From DYRG01 sp041161065 (lineage in GTDB: Bacteria > Pseudomonadota > Gammaproteobacteria > Beggiatoales > Beggiatoaceae): a stretch of DNA of 64,000 bases. Location of the stretch: NCBI GenBank assembly GCA_041161065.1, contig JBEAVE010000004.1, forward strand, positions 124,001-188,000, in the 5' to 3' direction. Shown here piece after piece: positions 1 through 8,507 of this stretch. The notes beneath the pieces are model-generated. The model saw only the letters and a program-made list of their open reading frames with translations, did no database searches and was not told the DNA's origin. Within the stretch, counting starts at the first letter, position 1; each line of letters begins with the position of its first letter. The position numbers and the translations under genes are program-made.

Positions 1-1175
1 GACGACGAACGCGCATTCTCCGCAAAAACATTTTTAGGTAATTGCAAATGTGTATCTTTTATCGTGTTTTCCTCACATAATGCAATCGCTCTTTCTAAAA
101 TGTTATTCAACTCCCGTACATTACCCGGGAAATCATATTTCTTCAACGCTAAAATCGCCCGTTTGCTTAATTTAATATTAGCAAAATTGTTCTTAATAAT
201 TAGCTGATTTAATATATGTTCTGACAATGGAATAACATCTTCAATTCGATCACGCAAGGGGGGAACATGAATGCTCAACACATTAAGACGGTAAAACAAA
301 TCTTTTCTAAATCTATTTTCTTTGACCATTTCTTCCAAATTACTATTAGTTGCACTAATCACTCGTACATCAACAGATATATCCTGAATTGCACCCACCG
401 GTCTGATTTCACGTTCTTGAAGAACTCGCAGCAATTTTACTTGCATATTCATGGGTAAATCAGAAACCTCATCTAGAAACAAAGTTCCTCCATGCGCCGC
501 TTTAAATAGACCCACTTTATCAACGTAAGCACCTGTAAAACTTCCTTTCTTGTGACCAAACAATTCACTTTCCATTAAATCGGGAGGAATTGCACCACAA
601 TTAACCGCAATAAAGGGTTTGTCTTTTCGAGGACTTTGCTCATGAATAGAACGCGCTACCAACTCTTTTCCAGAACCCGATTCTCCTCGAATATAAACGG
701 GTGCTTGTGTTTGTCCATATTTCGTGACAGTATCTCTTAACTCTCTGATTATTTTAGAAAAACCAATAATTTTAGTTTCTGATATTTTAGACGAATTTAA
801 TGCGTAAAGAATGGTATTTTTTAAGAACGTTAGATTCAATGGTTTGCTCAAATAATCAAATGCACCTTCCTTTAATGCTTCTATTTGAATATCCTCGTTT
901 CCAAAAGCGGTAATAAGGGTTGTTTTTATATGCGGATAATGTGATGTAATATGTTTAATGAGTTCCAATCCGTTTCTCTGTGGTTCTGAATATCTAAAAT
1001 CAAAGTCAGTAATACAAATATCAAAGGTATGTTGTTCTAATTTTTCACAAGCCTCCGTGACATTTGATGCAACGACACATTCTAAAGGAGGGTTCATCAA
1101 CGAAAAAGTAGAAGATAATGTTTTCAAAATATCAGGTTCATCATCAACCAATAAACAACAGGGTGCACTATTCAT
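1..1175 (-). CDS. pilR: PilR-like sigma-54 response regulator, 3' end cut by window edge
   Basis: Two-component response regulator that activates sigma-54 promoters; in the PilS/PilR pair it controls type IV pilin transcription. The reading frame starts at the ATG complementary to 1173-1175 and runs off the window start. A receiver domain (residues ~5-120) shows the acidic pocket near D11/D12, the likely phosphoacceptor D57 and K111. An AAA+ domain follows with a Walker A motif (GESGSGK, ~164-170), GSFTGA (~211-216, the sigma-54 contact loop, usually GAFTGA) and Walker B LFLDE (~232-236). The DNA-binding end is probably missing. It lies 14 bp downstream of pilS on the same strand. The loop after D57 (TDFDFRYSEPQRNG) is unlike the usual D-x-R-M-P. 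The family is certain; the PilR name rests on the PilS neighbour. Confidence 0.88.
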   Translation of the reverse strand, partial: MNSAPCCLLVDDEPDILKTLSSTFSLMNPPLECVVASNVTEACEKLEQHTFDICITDFDFRYSEPQRNGLELIKHITSHYPHIKTTLITAFGNEDIQIEALKEGAFDYLSKPLNLTFLKNTILYALNSSKISETKIIGFSKIIRELRDTVTKYGQTQAPVYIRGESGSGKELVARSIHEQSPRKDKPFIAVNCGAIPPDLMESELFGHKKGSFTGAYVDKVGLFKAAHGGTLFLDEVSDLPMNMQVKLLRVLQEREIRPVGAIQDISVDVRVISATNSNLEEMVKENRFRKDLFYRLNVLSIHVPPLRDRIEDVIPLSEHILNQLIIKNNFANIKLSKRAILALKKYDFPGNVRELNNILERAIALCEENTIKDTHLQLPKNVFAENARSS

Positions 1176-1189
1176 ATAGAAAATTCGCT

Positions 1190-2770
1190 TTAACCGATAG
1201 AGGAAAAGTTAATCTTAAAACAACAACCTTTTGGAGAGTTTTTGACTAATTTTAATGAGGCTTGATTCGCCACGCACAAATCCCGAGAAATATACAATCC
1301 TAACCCAATGCCTTCCGTGCGAGTTGTAAAGAACGGTTCAAATATTTTATGTTCATCTTCCTTTGCAATACCTTGCCCAAAATCCTCAATTTCTACATAA
1401 GGTCGTTTGTTTTGAACATTAGAACCTGTAGAAATCAATAAGCGTTTCTCTCCTTGACTATAACGCAGTGCATTTTCGCATAAATTCCACATAACTTGAT
1501 GTAATTGAATCGGATCAAATTCTATTATAAGGCTTTGTTTAGCAAGATGTAACTCGATATGTTGTTTTGCCAGCGCGTAATGACCACATAATTCGACATA
1601 AAATGTTTCAATCCATTGATTTAATTCAATAGTTCGTCGATCGGCTTCGCGCTGTCGACTGATTTGCAAAATACTATTAATAATACGGTTAATTCGAGTA
1701 GATTGCTCGACCACCATTTCTGCAAAAGGCAAATATCTCTCTGATAAATCAGGACATTCGACCAACAATTGCCCCGCTTGACTAATGGCTGCCAATGGAT
1801 TACGAATTTCATGCGCAATGCTCGCCGTTAAACGCCCAAGCGCAGGAAGTTTAATGTTTTCAGCACGTTGCATCGTGAGCGCGGCATCTTCTATAAAAAT
1901 TAACGCTTTAATATCACCCGCTTGATGCAAACGACTGAACGTTGCAATCACTTCCGTTTCAGAATGCTTTATTTTGAACCAATAAGTTGCACTACTTTGT
2001 CCCCGTTCCCAGCGAACAAATTGCTCGGCTAAATCAGGCATTATTTGTAATAATGGCATATTGGTTGTTTGAAGTTCTCCGATTTCTAATAATTGCTGCG
2101 CAGATTCATTAATCAAACGAATTTGATTTGCACTATCTAAAACAATTATACCTGATCGAATGTGAGCAACGATTTGCTGATTTAATTGCGCCAGTTGCTC
2201 TGAATATAATTTATGTTGATAGGCAGAATATTCACTTTTTCTTACCCGTTGTGCTAATGCGTGCACTAAAAATGCGGTTGCAAAAAAACCTACCCCTAAA
2301 ATCGCGGCTTGTGTATAGTTAGGCACATCAAAAGCATTATAGAAATCAGCGACCATTGTTTCTAATAAAACAGCAACCGTTGCAATGGCGGCAGATAAGA
2401 ATGCTGTACGCCCTTCGGTTAAAAGACTATAACCTGCCACTGCAACCACTAATAATGCACCTAAACCACTGCTCAACCCCCCGCTGGCGTGCATCAATAA
2501 GCTAATAATGATAATATCAACAATGGCTTGACCGAAAACTTGAACATTAAAATGCGGGCGTTGATAATAAATGGTAAAAACACTTAAAAGTGCCGATACA
2601 AAATAAATACTAGAAACCACTAGAAATAAGCGCGGCAAATATTTTCCTATCACATTTGGCAAGCTATCTGTAATAAATAATGCAATAAAAATACTTGCTA
2701 ATAATAAGCGGTAGAAATTAAAAAGTTGTAATGGTTTCCAATCAATTTGAAAGGGTGCAGAATTTGACAT
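1190..2770 (-). CDS. pilS: PilS-like membrane sensor histidine kinase
   Basis: Sensor kinase expected to phosphorylate the adjacent PilR-like regulator. The 526-residue protein begins with about six hydrophobic segments (residues ~17-175), as in PilS, then a PAS-like segment (~195-300). The dimerisation/phosphoacceptor motif IAHEIRNPLA places the histidine near residue 320. A C-terminal HATPase has an N box (LWNLCENAL), a DFGQGI G1 box and a GIGLGLYIS G2 box. The start ATG overlaps the stop of the upstream small zinc-ribbon gene by one base (TAATG), so translation is probably coupled. The length matches PilS proteins. Confidence 0.88.
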   Translation of the reverse strand: MSNSAPFQIDWKPLQLFNFYRLLLASIFIALFITDSLPNVIGKYLPRLFLVVSSIYFVSALLSVFTIYYQRPHFNVQVFGQAIVDIIIISLLMHASGGLSSGLGALLVVAVAGYSLLTEGRTAFLSAAIATVAVLLETMVADFYNAFDVPNYTQAAILGVGFFATAFLVHALAQRVRKSEYSAYQHKLYSEQLAQLNQQIVAHIRSGIIVLDSANQIRLINESAQQLLEIGELQTTNMPLLQIMPDLAEQFVRWERGQSSATYWFKIKHSETEVIATFSRLHQAGDIKALIFIEDAALTMQRAENIKLPALGRLTASIAHEIRNPLAAISQAGQLLVECPDLSERYLPFAEMVVEQSTRINRIINSILQISRQREADRRTIELNQWIETFYVELCGHYALAKQHIELHLAKQSLIIEFDPIQLHQVMWNLCENALRYSQGEKRLLISTGSNVQNKRPYVEIEDFGQGIAKEDEHKIFEPFFTTRTEGIGLGLYISRDLCVANQASLKLVKNSPKGCCFKINFSSIG

Positions 2771-3012
2771 TATGAAATCTTTTGACCTTTACGTTGATGC
2801 TCTATGCAGCAATACGCATTTTTACCGTCAAAAATCGCTTCATTTTCGGGAAGATGAAGCCCACAATGTGCACATTGACAAAGGGCAGTTTGTAAGGGTT
2901 TTGTTTGCGTGACGTGTTGTTTGAAGGCTTGGTAGAATTTGTAACCCTTATAAATTCGCCAACCTAACCAAGCTAGAAATAACAATAATAGTATTTTTGG
3001 AATGCTCATCAT
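2770..3012 (-). CDS. Small membrane-anchored zinc-ribbon protein, PP0621-type
   Basis: An 80-residue protein with one N-terminal transmembrane helix (residues ~5-20) and a C-terminal metal-binding motif made of CxCAHC followed by CCxxH, probably a zinc site facing the cytoplasm. Small proteins of this type (PP0621 family) are often found just upstream of pilS in pseudomonads and relatives, as here. No biochemical role is known to me. Two in-frame ATGs open the gene (MM); either may be used. It overlaps pilS by one base and lies 8 bp after thiL, so thiL, this gene, pilS and pilR may form one transcription unit. Confidence 0.7.
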   Translation of the reverse strand: MMSIPKILLLLFLAWLGWRIYKGYKFYQAFKQHVTQTKPLQTALCQCAHCGLHLPENEAIFDGKNAYCCIEHQRKGQKIS

Positions 3013-3020
3013 AAAATATC

Positions 3021-3950
3021 TTAGAAATGTTGATAACCTAATTGTCTAGAAACAAAGAGATTGTGGTGATGATCTAAACAACGAATACCGCTTTGTTGTT
3101 TGATATTGCCAATTTTAGTACAAGAAAAATCGATCAAATTGGATTTGTTGGGCGGCACAGTAAAACACAATTCATAATCATCGCCGCTACTTAGAGCAAA
3201 TTGCCATGCTTGAGAAATATCAAGTGATTTCAAATGCGTTGATAAAGGAAGGGTTGGTAGATATAAGGTTGCACCCAGATTTCCGCTCATTTCTAAAATA
3301 TGCCCTAAATCTGCCAATAATCCATCAGAAATATCGATAGCACTATTTGCAATACCTTGTAATTTCAAGCCTTCTTTAATTTTAGGAAATGGGCGATTTA
3401 ATTTCATGAGATCGTAAGTAGTGTGGGAGATTTTACCTTGCAAAACAGCTAATGCCAACCCCGCATCACCTAATGTACCTGTTACAAAAATATCATCGCC
3501 AATTTGTGCACCGCTGCGTAAAAGAGCGTGTGTTGGAGAAACCGCGCCAATGATTTGAATAGAAATGCTTAATTCATTTCCTCGTGTGGTATCTCCACCA
3601 ATCAATGATAGATTGAAAAGTTGAGCAATTTCAAATAAACCTGCACTAAATTGTGCTAACCAATTTTCATTCACTTCGGGCAATGTCAAAGCCAACGTGA
3701 ACCACAACGGCTGCGCGCCCATCGCGGCTAAATCGCTCAAATTCACCGCTAAGGCTTTATAACCAATGTCTTGCGGCGCGGTATCTTTTGGAAAATGCAC
3801 ACCCGCAATGAGGGTATCCGCTGAAATCGCCAACTGTTGATTCGCAGGCGGCACAACCAACGCCGCATCATCGCCAATCCCCACGCAAACCGTTGTCGAT
3901 ACACGCGATTGTTCACCAAAATAACGCCAAATCAGCGCAAATTCATTCAT
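3021..3950 (-). CDS. thiL: Thiamine-monophosphate kinase
   Basis: Phosphorylates thiamine monophosphate to thiamine diphosphate, the last step of cofactor synthesis, in the cytosol. The 309-residue protein carries the ThiL/PurM-like signature motifs in order: GIGDDAAL near residue 25, SADTLIAGVHF, NLSDLAAMGA, IGGDTTRG, ISDGLLADLGHI and SSGDDYELCF. These supply the Mg/ATP-binding aspartates. The length is typical. It stands first in the run towards pilS/pilR, with a gap of about 217 bp to the upstream transglutaminase gene. Confidence 0.95.
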   Translation of the reverse strand: MNEFALIWRYFGEQSRVSTTVCVGIGDDAALVVPPANQQLAISADTLIAGVHFPKDTAPQDIGYKALAVNLSDLAAMGAQPLWFTLALTLPEVNENWLAQFSAGLFEIAQLFNLSLIGGDTTRGNELSISIQIIGAVSPTHALLRSGAQIGDDIFVTGTLGDAGLALAVLQGKISHTTYDLMKLNRPFPKIKEGLKLQGIANSAIDISDGLLADLGHILEMSGNLGATLYLPTLPLSTHLKSLDISQAWQFALSSGDDYELCFTVPPNKSNLIDFSCTKIGNIKQQSGIRCLDHHHNLFVSRQLGYQHF

Positions 3951-4167
3951 TGCTAGAAATATAAAGTTGAGTGAAAATAAGAGTTCTTAAAGTGTGGAAA
4001 GATTATAATCAATAAAATAAAGAATAGCACCCATAGAGTCGTTATTTTTTTAGAGAAAGATAAGATGACTTTGCTATCTAACCTTGAAATCTGCTGTGTT
4101 GAGGTTTTATTAAATCTTTCTATGTCATTTGTTTCTTTGTTTTTATCGACTTTTTCTTTGCTGGGGA
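3951..4167. other. Non-coding gap between thiL and the transglutaminase gene
   Basis: AT-rich spacer. A long minus-strand frame crosses it and runs into the transglutaminase gene in another frame, but its translation is low-complexity and arginine-rich where it overlaps, so I treat it as a shadow. No convincing terminator or promoter was identified. Confidence 0.4.
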
Positions 4168-4959
4168 TTATTGTTGTTGAGCAGCGACATTGACGAGGAC
4201 TTGCATTTTTTCTAATCCGCCGCCGCGCCGCACGCCTCGAACGGGGCAAGCGTCCAAATAATCGCGCCCGACCGCCAACCGACAATAGGGTTCGCCCGCG
4301 TAAATTTGGTGCGTTGGGTCGCAACTCACCCAGCCATACGGTTCTAACCAGCCGTCCGCCCACGCATGGCTTGCAAGGTGTCCGTCGTCGCCCGTGTACA
4401 CATATCCACTTACATAACGTGCGGGAATTCCCACACTTCGGCAACACGCCACAAATAAATGCGCATAATCTTGACAAACTCCTCGTTTTCTTTCAAAGGC
4501 TTGCAACGCGGTATCGTGAACTTGGCTCGCATCGCTATCGAACGCCATGTAACTCCCGATGGCATTCATTAACGCCGCAAAAATCCCCAAATCATGCGCT
4601 TCTTTTAGGCTTTCTTGGGTAAAAGTTCTAATCGCCGCGTTAAAGGTCGTCAAAGGCGTTTGCAATAAATAAATAAAAGGCGATAAAAGATTATGTTCAA
4701 CTAAACAAAAATTCTCTGTTGTTTCTACCAAACCTTTCACAATAATTGAAATCTCTTGACGGGGACGATCTAATGTCAGTAAATGCCCAATATTACCATG
4801 CCCATCGATTTGTAACTGCTTAGTTCCTTGGACAATTAATTGCCAATCATGCGTTTTTTGATTGCTATCAGGTCGCGGCGTTAAACGTAAATGTTGAATA
4901 CTATAATCAACGAGATTTTCATACGCATAACGGGTTTCATGTTGAATAGACAGTAACAT
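4168..4959 (-). CDS. Transglutaminase-like cysteine protease family protein
   Basis: A 263-residue bacterial transglutaminase-like protein. The N-terminal part (residues ~1-80) resembles the Bact_transglu_N beta domain and the C-terminal part holds the papain-like core. The triad is visible: Cys in RGVCQDYAH (near residue 156), His in LASHAWADGW and Asp in SCDPTH. Members are predicted proteases or amide-modifying enzymes; the substrate is unknown. No signal peptide is seen. It lies 20 bp downstream of the sigma-54 activator gene on the same strand and may be co-transcribed with it. In many proteobacteria such genes neighbour alpha-E/circularly permuted ATP-grasp genes, which are absent here. 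Confidence 0.85.
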   Translation of the reverse strand: MLLSIQHETRYAYENLVDYSIQHLRLTPRPDSNQKTHDWQLIVQGTKQLQIDGHGNIGHLLTLDRPRQEISIIVKGLVETTENFCLVEHNLLSPFIYLLQTPLTTFNAAIRTFTQESLKEAHDLGIFAALMNAIGSYMAFDSDASQVHDTALQAFERKRGVCQDYAHLFVACCRSVGIPARYVSGYVYTGDDGHLASHAWADGWLEPYGWVSCDPTHQIYAGEPYCRLAVGRDYLDACPVRGVRRGGGLEKMQVLVNVAAQQQ

Positions 4960-4979
4960 TGTTTTCCTCTCCTGAAAAA

Positions 4980-5948
4980 TTAAGAAACCATTACGCCATA
5001 TTTCTTAACACGATATAACAACGTATCGCGGCTTAAACCTAATAAACGCGCGGCTTGACTTAAATTTCCGTAAGTTTTTGTTAAGGCTTGGCGAATTAAA
5101 CTTACCTCTAATTCTGCTAAATTAACCCCTTTGTCAGGTAATACAAAATCAGTGGTTTGAACGGGAGAAACAGGCGGGTGAGAAACGTGTAATTCTACAG
5201 GTAAATGTTCAAAACAAATTGTTTGCCCTGCATATAAAACAACTAACCGCTCACATAAATTACGCAATTCACGAATATTCCCACTCCACTGTTGATTTTC
5301 TAAATAGTTGAGAATATCTCGAGGAAAAATCGGGGCGTTGCAATGATATTTTTGAGCAAATTGGGTTGTAAAAAACTGGATTAATAATTTAATATCTGCT
5401 CTTCGATGACGCAAAGGAGGCAGCGTTAACGGCACGATATTTAAGCGATAATATAAATCTTGGCGAAAATGTCCAGCTTTAACTTCAGCGAATAAATCTC
5501 GATTGGTGGCGGCAATAATTCGTGTGTCGACTTTTTCGACGGTATTTTTACCAACAGGTTGGCATTCACCATTCTCTAAAAACCGAAGAAATTTGCTTTG
5601 AATATTGAGAGGAAGTTCACCGATTTCATCTAAAAATAAAGTTCCCCCATTTGCGCTTTGAATTCGTCCTTGTCGATGGGTTTCTGCCCCCGTAAAAGCC
5701 CCTTTCTGATGCCCAAACAATTCGGTTTCTGCGAGGGTTTCTGGCAATGCTGCGCAATTGATAACAACAAAGGGAGCATTTGCTCGACGGCTTTTTTGAT
5801 GAATAGCGCGAGCCAACAACTCTTTGCCCGTGCCGCTTTCGCCCAAAATTAGCACCGTCGCGTCCGTCAATGCAATCATTTGTGCCGCGCGAATCACCGT
5901 TGCTAATTCACCATCTTCGCTAATAAAATCTCTAATACTTTGTTTCAT
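4980..5948 (-). CDS. PspF-like sigma-54-dependent transcriptional activator without receiver domain
   Basis: A sigma-54 enhancer-binding protein of about 322 residues that starts almost directly with its AAA+ domain: Walker A GESGTGKE, GAFTGAE and Walker B TLFLDE, then the sensor region IIAATNRDL. It ends in a Fis-type helix-turn-helix (QAARLLGLSRDTLLYRVKKYG). It lacks an N-terminal sensing domain, as PspF does, so it should be controlled by a partner protein or by its own level. I choose the ATG complementary to 5946-5948 because GGTGGA lies seven bases upstream; a TTG 15 bases further upstream is possible. The region around the start is duplicated at 18831-18870 and a MITE end abuts it at 5982. 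Confidence 0.87.
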   Translation of the reverse strand: MKQSIRDFISEDGELATVIRAAQMIALTDATVLILGESGTGKELLARAIHQKSRRANAPFVVINCAALPETLAETELFGHQKGAFTGAETHRQGRIQSANGGTLFLDEIGELPLNIQSKFLRFLENGECQPVGKNTVEKVDTRIIAATNRDLFAEVKAGHFRQDLYYRLNIVPLTLPPLRHRRADIKLLIQFFTTQFAQKYHCNAPIFPRDILNYLENQQWSGNIRELRNLCERLVVLYAGQTICFEHLPVELHVSHPPVSPVQTTDFVLPDKGVNLAELEVSLIRQALTKTYGNLSQAARLLGLSRDTLLYRVKKYGVMVS

Positions 5949-5981
5949 AAGACATTCCACCAAAGTTCATCGCCAAATTAT
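5942..5981. repeat. 40-bp repeat, copy 1 (copy 2 at 18831-18870)
   Basis: This 40-bp stretch recurs at 18831-18870 with one mismatch in the same orientation. On the minus strand both copies hold a 12-codon open frame starting MNFGGMSY and ending in a stop just beyond the repeat. Here it also contains the Shine-Dalgarno and start codon of the sigma-54 activator. Copy 1 abuts a MITE end and copy 2 abuts an IS1 remnant, so both look like edges left by mobile DNA. Confidence 0.75.
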
Positions 5982-6072
5982 GGGTAGTGATCAAAAGAAA
6001 GAAATGATTTTGTAAATTGTACCGTTATTTTCACATAATTGCAGAATTTAGCGTCATCTCTTATTGATTTTG
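5982..6072. mobile_element. MITE-like element, TGATCACTACCC family, one degraded end
   Basis: Begins GGGTAGTGATCAAAAG, the same end as the elements at 12453-12548 (reverse orientation), 27988-28080 and 56023-56117. The interior can be aligned by eye with the reverse complement of the 12.5-kb copy, including a shared ATCTCTTA-TGAT stretch near the right end. The right terminal repeat has decayed to TGATTTTGATTC. It lies upstream of the sigma-54 activator gene and may have replaced its native promoter. Confidence 0.6.
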
Positions 6073-6134
6073 ATTCAAAATTAGAAACTATTTCATTAGT
6101 GGGGAAGAATCGGCAATGGTTACGCCCGTGTTTT

Positions 6135-7535
6135 CTAATGCCACAAATTTGTTCGCAAATATAAAACAACTTCTTCAAAAAAACTGATTAGCTTTTTCCA
6201 AAGCTCTGCTAAAATAGCCCAGAAATCATTTGTATTGGTTTTCTCTTGAGAAACTTGATCCTGTTTAAGTTTTTCAACTAATGAGGTCAATCTTTTTTCA
6301 TCTTGAGCATATTCTGTTAGCAATTGGCGAAATTTGCTCATTTGTACTTTGGCTTCTTCACCGCTTGAATCCAATAATAAATACTCCCTCATCACTTGAT
6401 TTGCATCTTGAGCTAGTTTGTTATATTTATTTAAAGAGCTAGTTACAACTTCCAATGTTTTTGGATTGTTTTTGATAGTTTCATTCGAAGAACCAGCTAA
6501 AGAAGAAATCTTTTGCTGCTCTAATTTCAAATGAATAAAATATCTTGCAAGTAAAACCGTGTAATTTTGCACTCTTAATTTTTCTAATTCAGGTGCTTTC
6601 ATAATTGTAAAGATATGTTTAAGCGCATTTTCATCTAAAAAACCATCATTAAAACGTAACCGCATTCGATCTAAATAAATTGAAAATAATAATGGTATAA
6701 GTGGGTTACTAGGTTCAGCCAAAATAGAGTATTTGAAATAATTATCAGTAATCACTGTAAAATCAAATCTCTCATCGTATAAAGCACTCGTTGCATAGAT
6801 AAAAGCGGGAAGGGTTCTTTTAACATTTAATACCTTTGCATATTCAATTGCAAAATTAGCCTGTTTCTTTGCTTTAATATAGTTGTTTGATATGAAATGA
6901 AGCAACGATAATAATGATTCATTTTTTAATTGCTCTTCTAAGCCAAATTTTTCCTGATTTGATTCCAATATTTGAATCGTGTGATTGATTATTTGTTGAT
7001 TGGTGTCTGAATAAGTAGGGGACTTTTTATCTATTTTACTTAATTCATCAATTGAAGATTTATAACTATTTGATCCATCTGAATTTAATGGAAGAGGAAG
7101 TGTCGGCATTTCTTTGCTTTCTTTTGCTAAATTACTATATTGATAGGCAGAAATTGCTTTTCCAAGTGTGTAATCAAGCGCAATATCAGTTCCAAAGGAA
7201 AATACAGCAGTTAATAGTGTTGTTCCTCCGATAATTCCAAACCCACCTGCCGCAATTGATCCTCCTCCTAATAAAGCAAGTCCTACATTAGTTGCTACAA
7301 TCCCAGAATAGCCCATTAGTCCACCAATCCATGTTCCAACTCCTAGCACAATTGGACTTGCTGTTCCTCCCGTAAAAATAATCACAGCACCTGCAACAAC
7401 AGCTGCTATTCCAGCTATAATCCAACTAATAGCTGACGATTCTTTGTAAAATGCTTCAAATGTGGCGTATTCAGTAGCTGCACTTACAATTTCTGGTATC
7501 AGTGCAATAAATAATAATATCATGATTTTCTTCAT
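6135..7535 (-). CDS. Unrecognised secreted/membrane protein with glycine-rich hydrophobic hairpins
   Basis: A 466-residue protein of unknown function. It opens with a Sec signal peptide (residues 1-19, cleavage after EIVSA). Residues ~33-125 are strongly hydrophobic and glycine-rich and form several possible membrane hairpins. Residues ~150-440 look like a soluble helical, possibly repeat-type, domain. The end is a tryptophan-rich amphipathic segment (near FWAILAELWKKL). The ATG overlaps the TGA of the upstream nuclease-like gene as ATGA, so the two are translationally coupled and probably work together. A role as membrane partner, translocator or protective protein for the nuclease-like product is inference only. 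Confidence 0.7.
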   Translation of the reverse strand: MKKIMILLFIALIPEIVSAATEYATFEAFYKESSAISWIIAGIAAVVAGAVIIFTGGTASPIVLGVGTWIGGLMGYSGIVATNVGLALLGGGSIAAGGFGIIGGTTLLTAVFSFGTDIALDYTLGKAISAYQYSNLAKESKEMPTLPLPLNSDGSNSYKSSIDELSKIDKKSPTYSDTNQQIINHTIQILESNQEKFGLEEQLKNESLLSLLHFISNNYIKAKKQANFAIEYAKVLNVKRTLPAFIYATSALYDERFDFTVITDNYFKYSILAEPSNPLIPLLFSIYLDRMRLRFNDGFLDENALKHIFTIMKAPELEKLRVQNYTVLLARYFIHLKLEQQKISSLAGSSNETIKNNPKTLEVVTSSLNKYNKLAQDANQVMREYLLLDSSGEEAKVQMSKFRQLLTEYAQDEKRLTSLVEKLKQDQVSQEKTNTNDFWAILAELWKKLISFFEEVVLYLRTNLWH

Positions 7536-8308
7536 AAAATCTCTCCTAGCATTTTGATTTGAACAATAGATTCTTCTACTTCTCCAAAAATAAGTTGCAC
7601 ACTTTTTTTGTCGGCTTCATATTGAAGTGATTTCAAATATTGCAGATCAGTCGGTTTATTTGTAATAGTGAAAATAGGAATGATATTGCTATCTTTTCCT
7701 TTATAGGTAATCAAAGTATCTAAGTCTGCTCTATAACGATCCAACGGAATTTTGGTCGTTTCAGCATAATGTTTTGCTTCAACGATAAAAGTTTTATTTC
7801 CTTTTTGAAGAATGAGATCAATATCGGTGAGTGCTTTTTTTGCTGGATCATCAAATTTTGCTCCAATAGAAATCACTTTAAAACCATTTGAAGAGGCAGC
7901 ATTTGCAATTCTCAGTTCATTTAAGTGTCCTGCGGTAACAATATCACTATTTCCAATAATTTTTCTCAATGTTGTTCGAAAGCCTTCTGTTTGGCTTAAT
8001 CTAAAAAACATTTCTTCAGATTCTTTACGAGTAATCTTGTTTTGATAAATAGCAATTCGCATAAAAGCATCTTCAAGAACTTCATTAGGTAAATTTAATC
8101 TACCAAGTTCTTTTCCTACTTTTTCTGTTCCACCTACTTCATTGGTAAGTTTAGATAATCTAATAATTTCTTCTTCAAGCAATGCTTTTGAACTTTTTAT
8201 AAAAGGTGAGAGCATTGTTTTACCAATAGTTCCAGACGGCAAGAAAGCATTTGCTTGATTTATTCCAATCAATGCAAATATTAATAAGGTAAATAATAGC
8301 TTTTTCAT
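7532..8308 (-). CDS. Secreted protein with a PD-(D/E)XK nuclease-like domain
   Basis: A 258-residue protein with a clear signal peptide (residues ~1-21, ending NQANA). The C-terminal half carries a restriction-endonuclease-like pattern: a glutamate in GHLNELRIANAA (near residue 130), an acidic strand ALTDIDLIL (near 162) and VEAKHY (E-x-K, near 175), followed by an arginine/aspartate-rich helix. This matches the PD-(D/E)XK core of Mrr/VRR-like nucleases. A signal peptide on such a fold is unusual and suggests a periplasmic or exported nuclease or toxin. Shine-Dalgarno GGAGG precedes the ATG. It overlaps the next gene by four bases. The nuclease fold is inferred from motifs and activity is untested. 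Confidence 0.68.
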   Translation of the reverse strand: MKKLLFTLLIFALIGINQANAFLPSGTIGKTMLSPFIKSSKALLEEEIIRLSKLTNEVGGTEKVGKELGRLNLPNEVLEDAFMRIAIYQNKITRKESEEMFFRLSQTEGFRTTLRKIIGNSDIVTAGHLNELRIANAASSNGFKVISIGAKFDDPAKKALTDIDLILQKGNKTFIVEAKHYAETTKIPLDRYRADLDTLITYKGKDSNIIPIFTITNKPTDLQYLKSLQYEADKKSVQLIFGEVEESIVQIKMLGEIL

Positions 8309-8337
8309 TTTTATCCTCCACAGTTAGATATTTTTTG

Positions 8338-8366
8338 AGTATAAATCAAAACATGAGAAAAAACAA
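8338..8366 (-). promoter_or_regulatory. Candidate sigma-70 promoter for the nuclease/membrane-protein pair
   Basis: On the minus strand TTGTTT (8366-8361) is followed after 17 bp by TATACT (8343-8338), about 30 bp before the ATG of the nuclease-like gene. The -35 is weak and overlaps the T tract of the crr terminator. Confidence 0.35.
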
Positions 8367-8400
8367 AAAGCACTCACCTCTTAAAAAAGATAAGTGCTTC
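8365..8400 (-). terminator. Rho-independent terminator downstream of crr
   Basis: Read on the minus strand, AAGCACTT...GAGTGCTT forms a stem with inner TCTT/AAGA pairing and is followed by a T-rich run. It would end transcription coming from crr. An 81-bp MITE now separates it from the crr stop codon. Confidence 0.65.
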
Positions 8401-8424
8401 ATTTTGTTCGAGTTCACGAAATGA

Positions 8425-8506
8425 GGTAGTGGTATAAAGCTGGGTGAAATTTTGATCTAACCAATTGAAATATAAAGACCGTTACTCACTGCTTATACCA
8501 CTACCC
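8425..8506. mobile_element. MITE-like element, TATACCACTACC family
   Basis: Terminal inverted repeats GGTAGTGGTATAAAGC and GCTTATACCACTACC bound about 81 bp with no coding capacity. It lies directly against the crr stop codon and upstream (on the minus strand) of the likely crr terminator. The same end sequence recurs alone near 30590-30602. Confidence 0.75.
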
Positions 8507-8507
8507 C

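Noticed and set aside
3953..4477. A 174-codon minus-strand frame overlapping the transglutaminase gene
   Set aside because: The overlapping half is an arginine-rich shadow translation and the rest has no recognisable features; the transglutaminase frame has the full catalytic triad.
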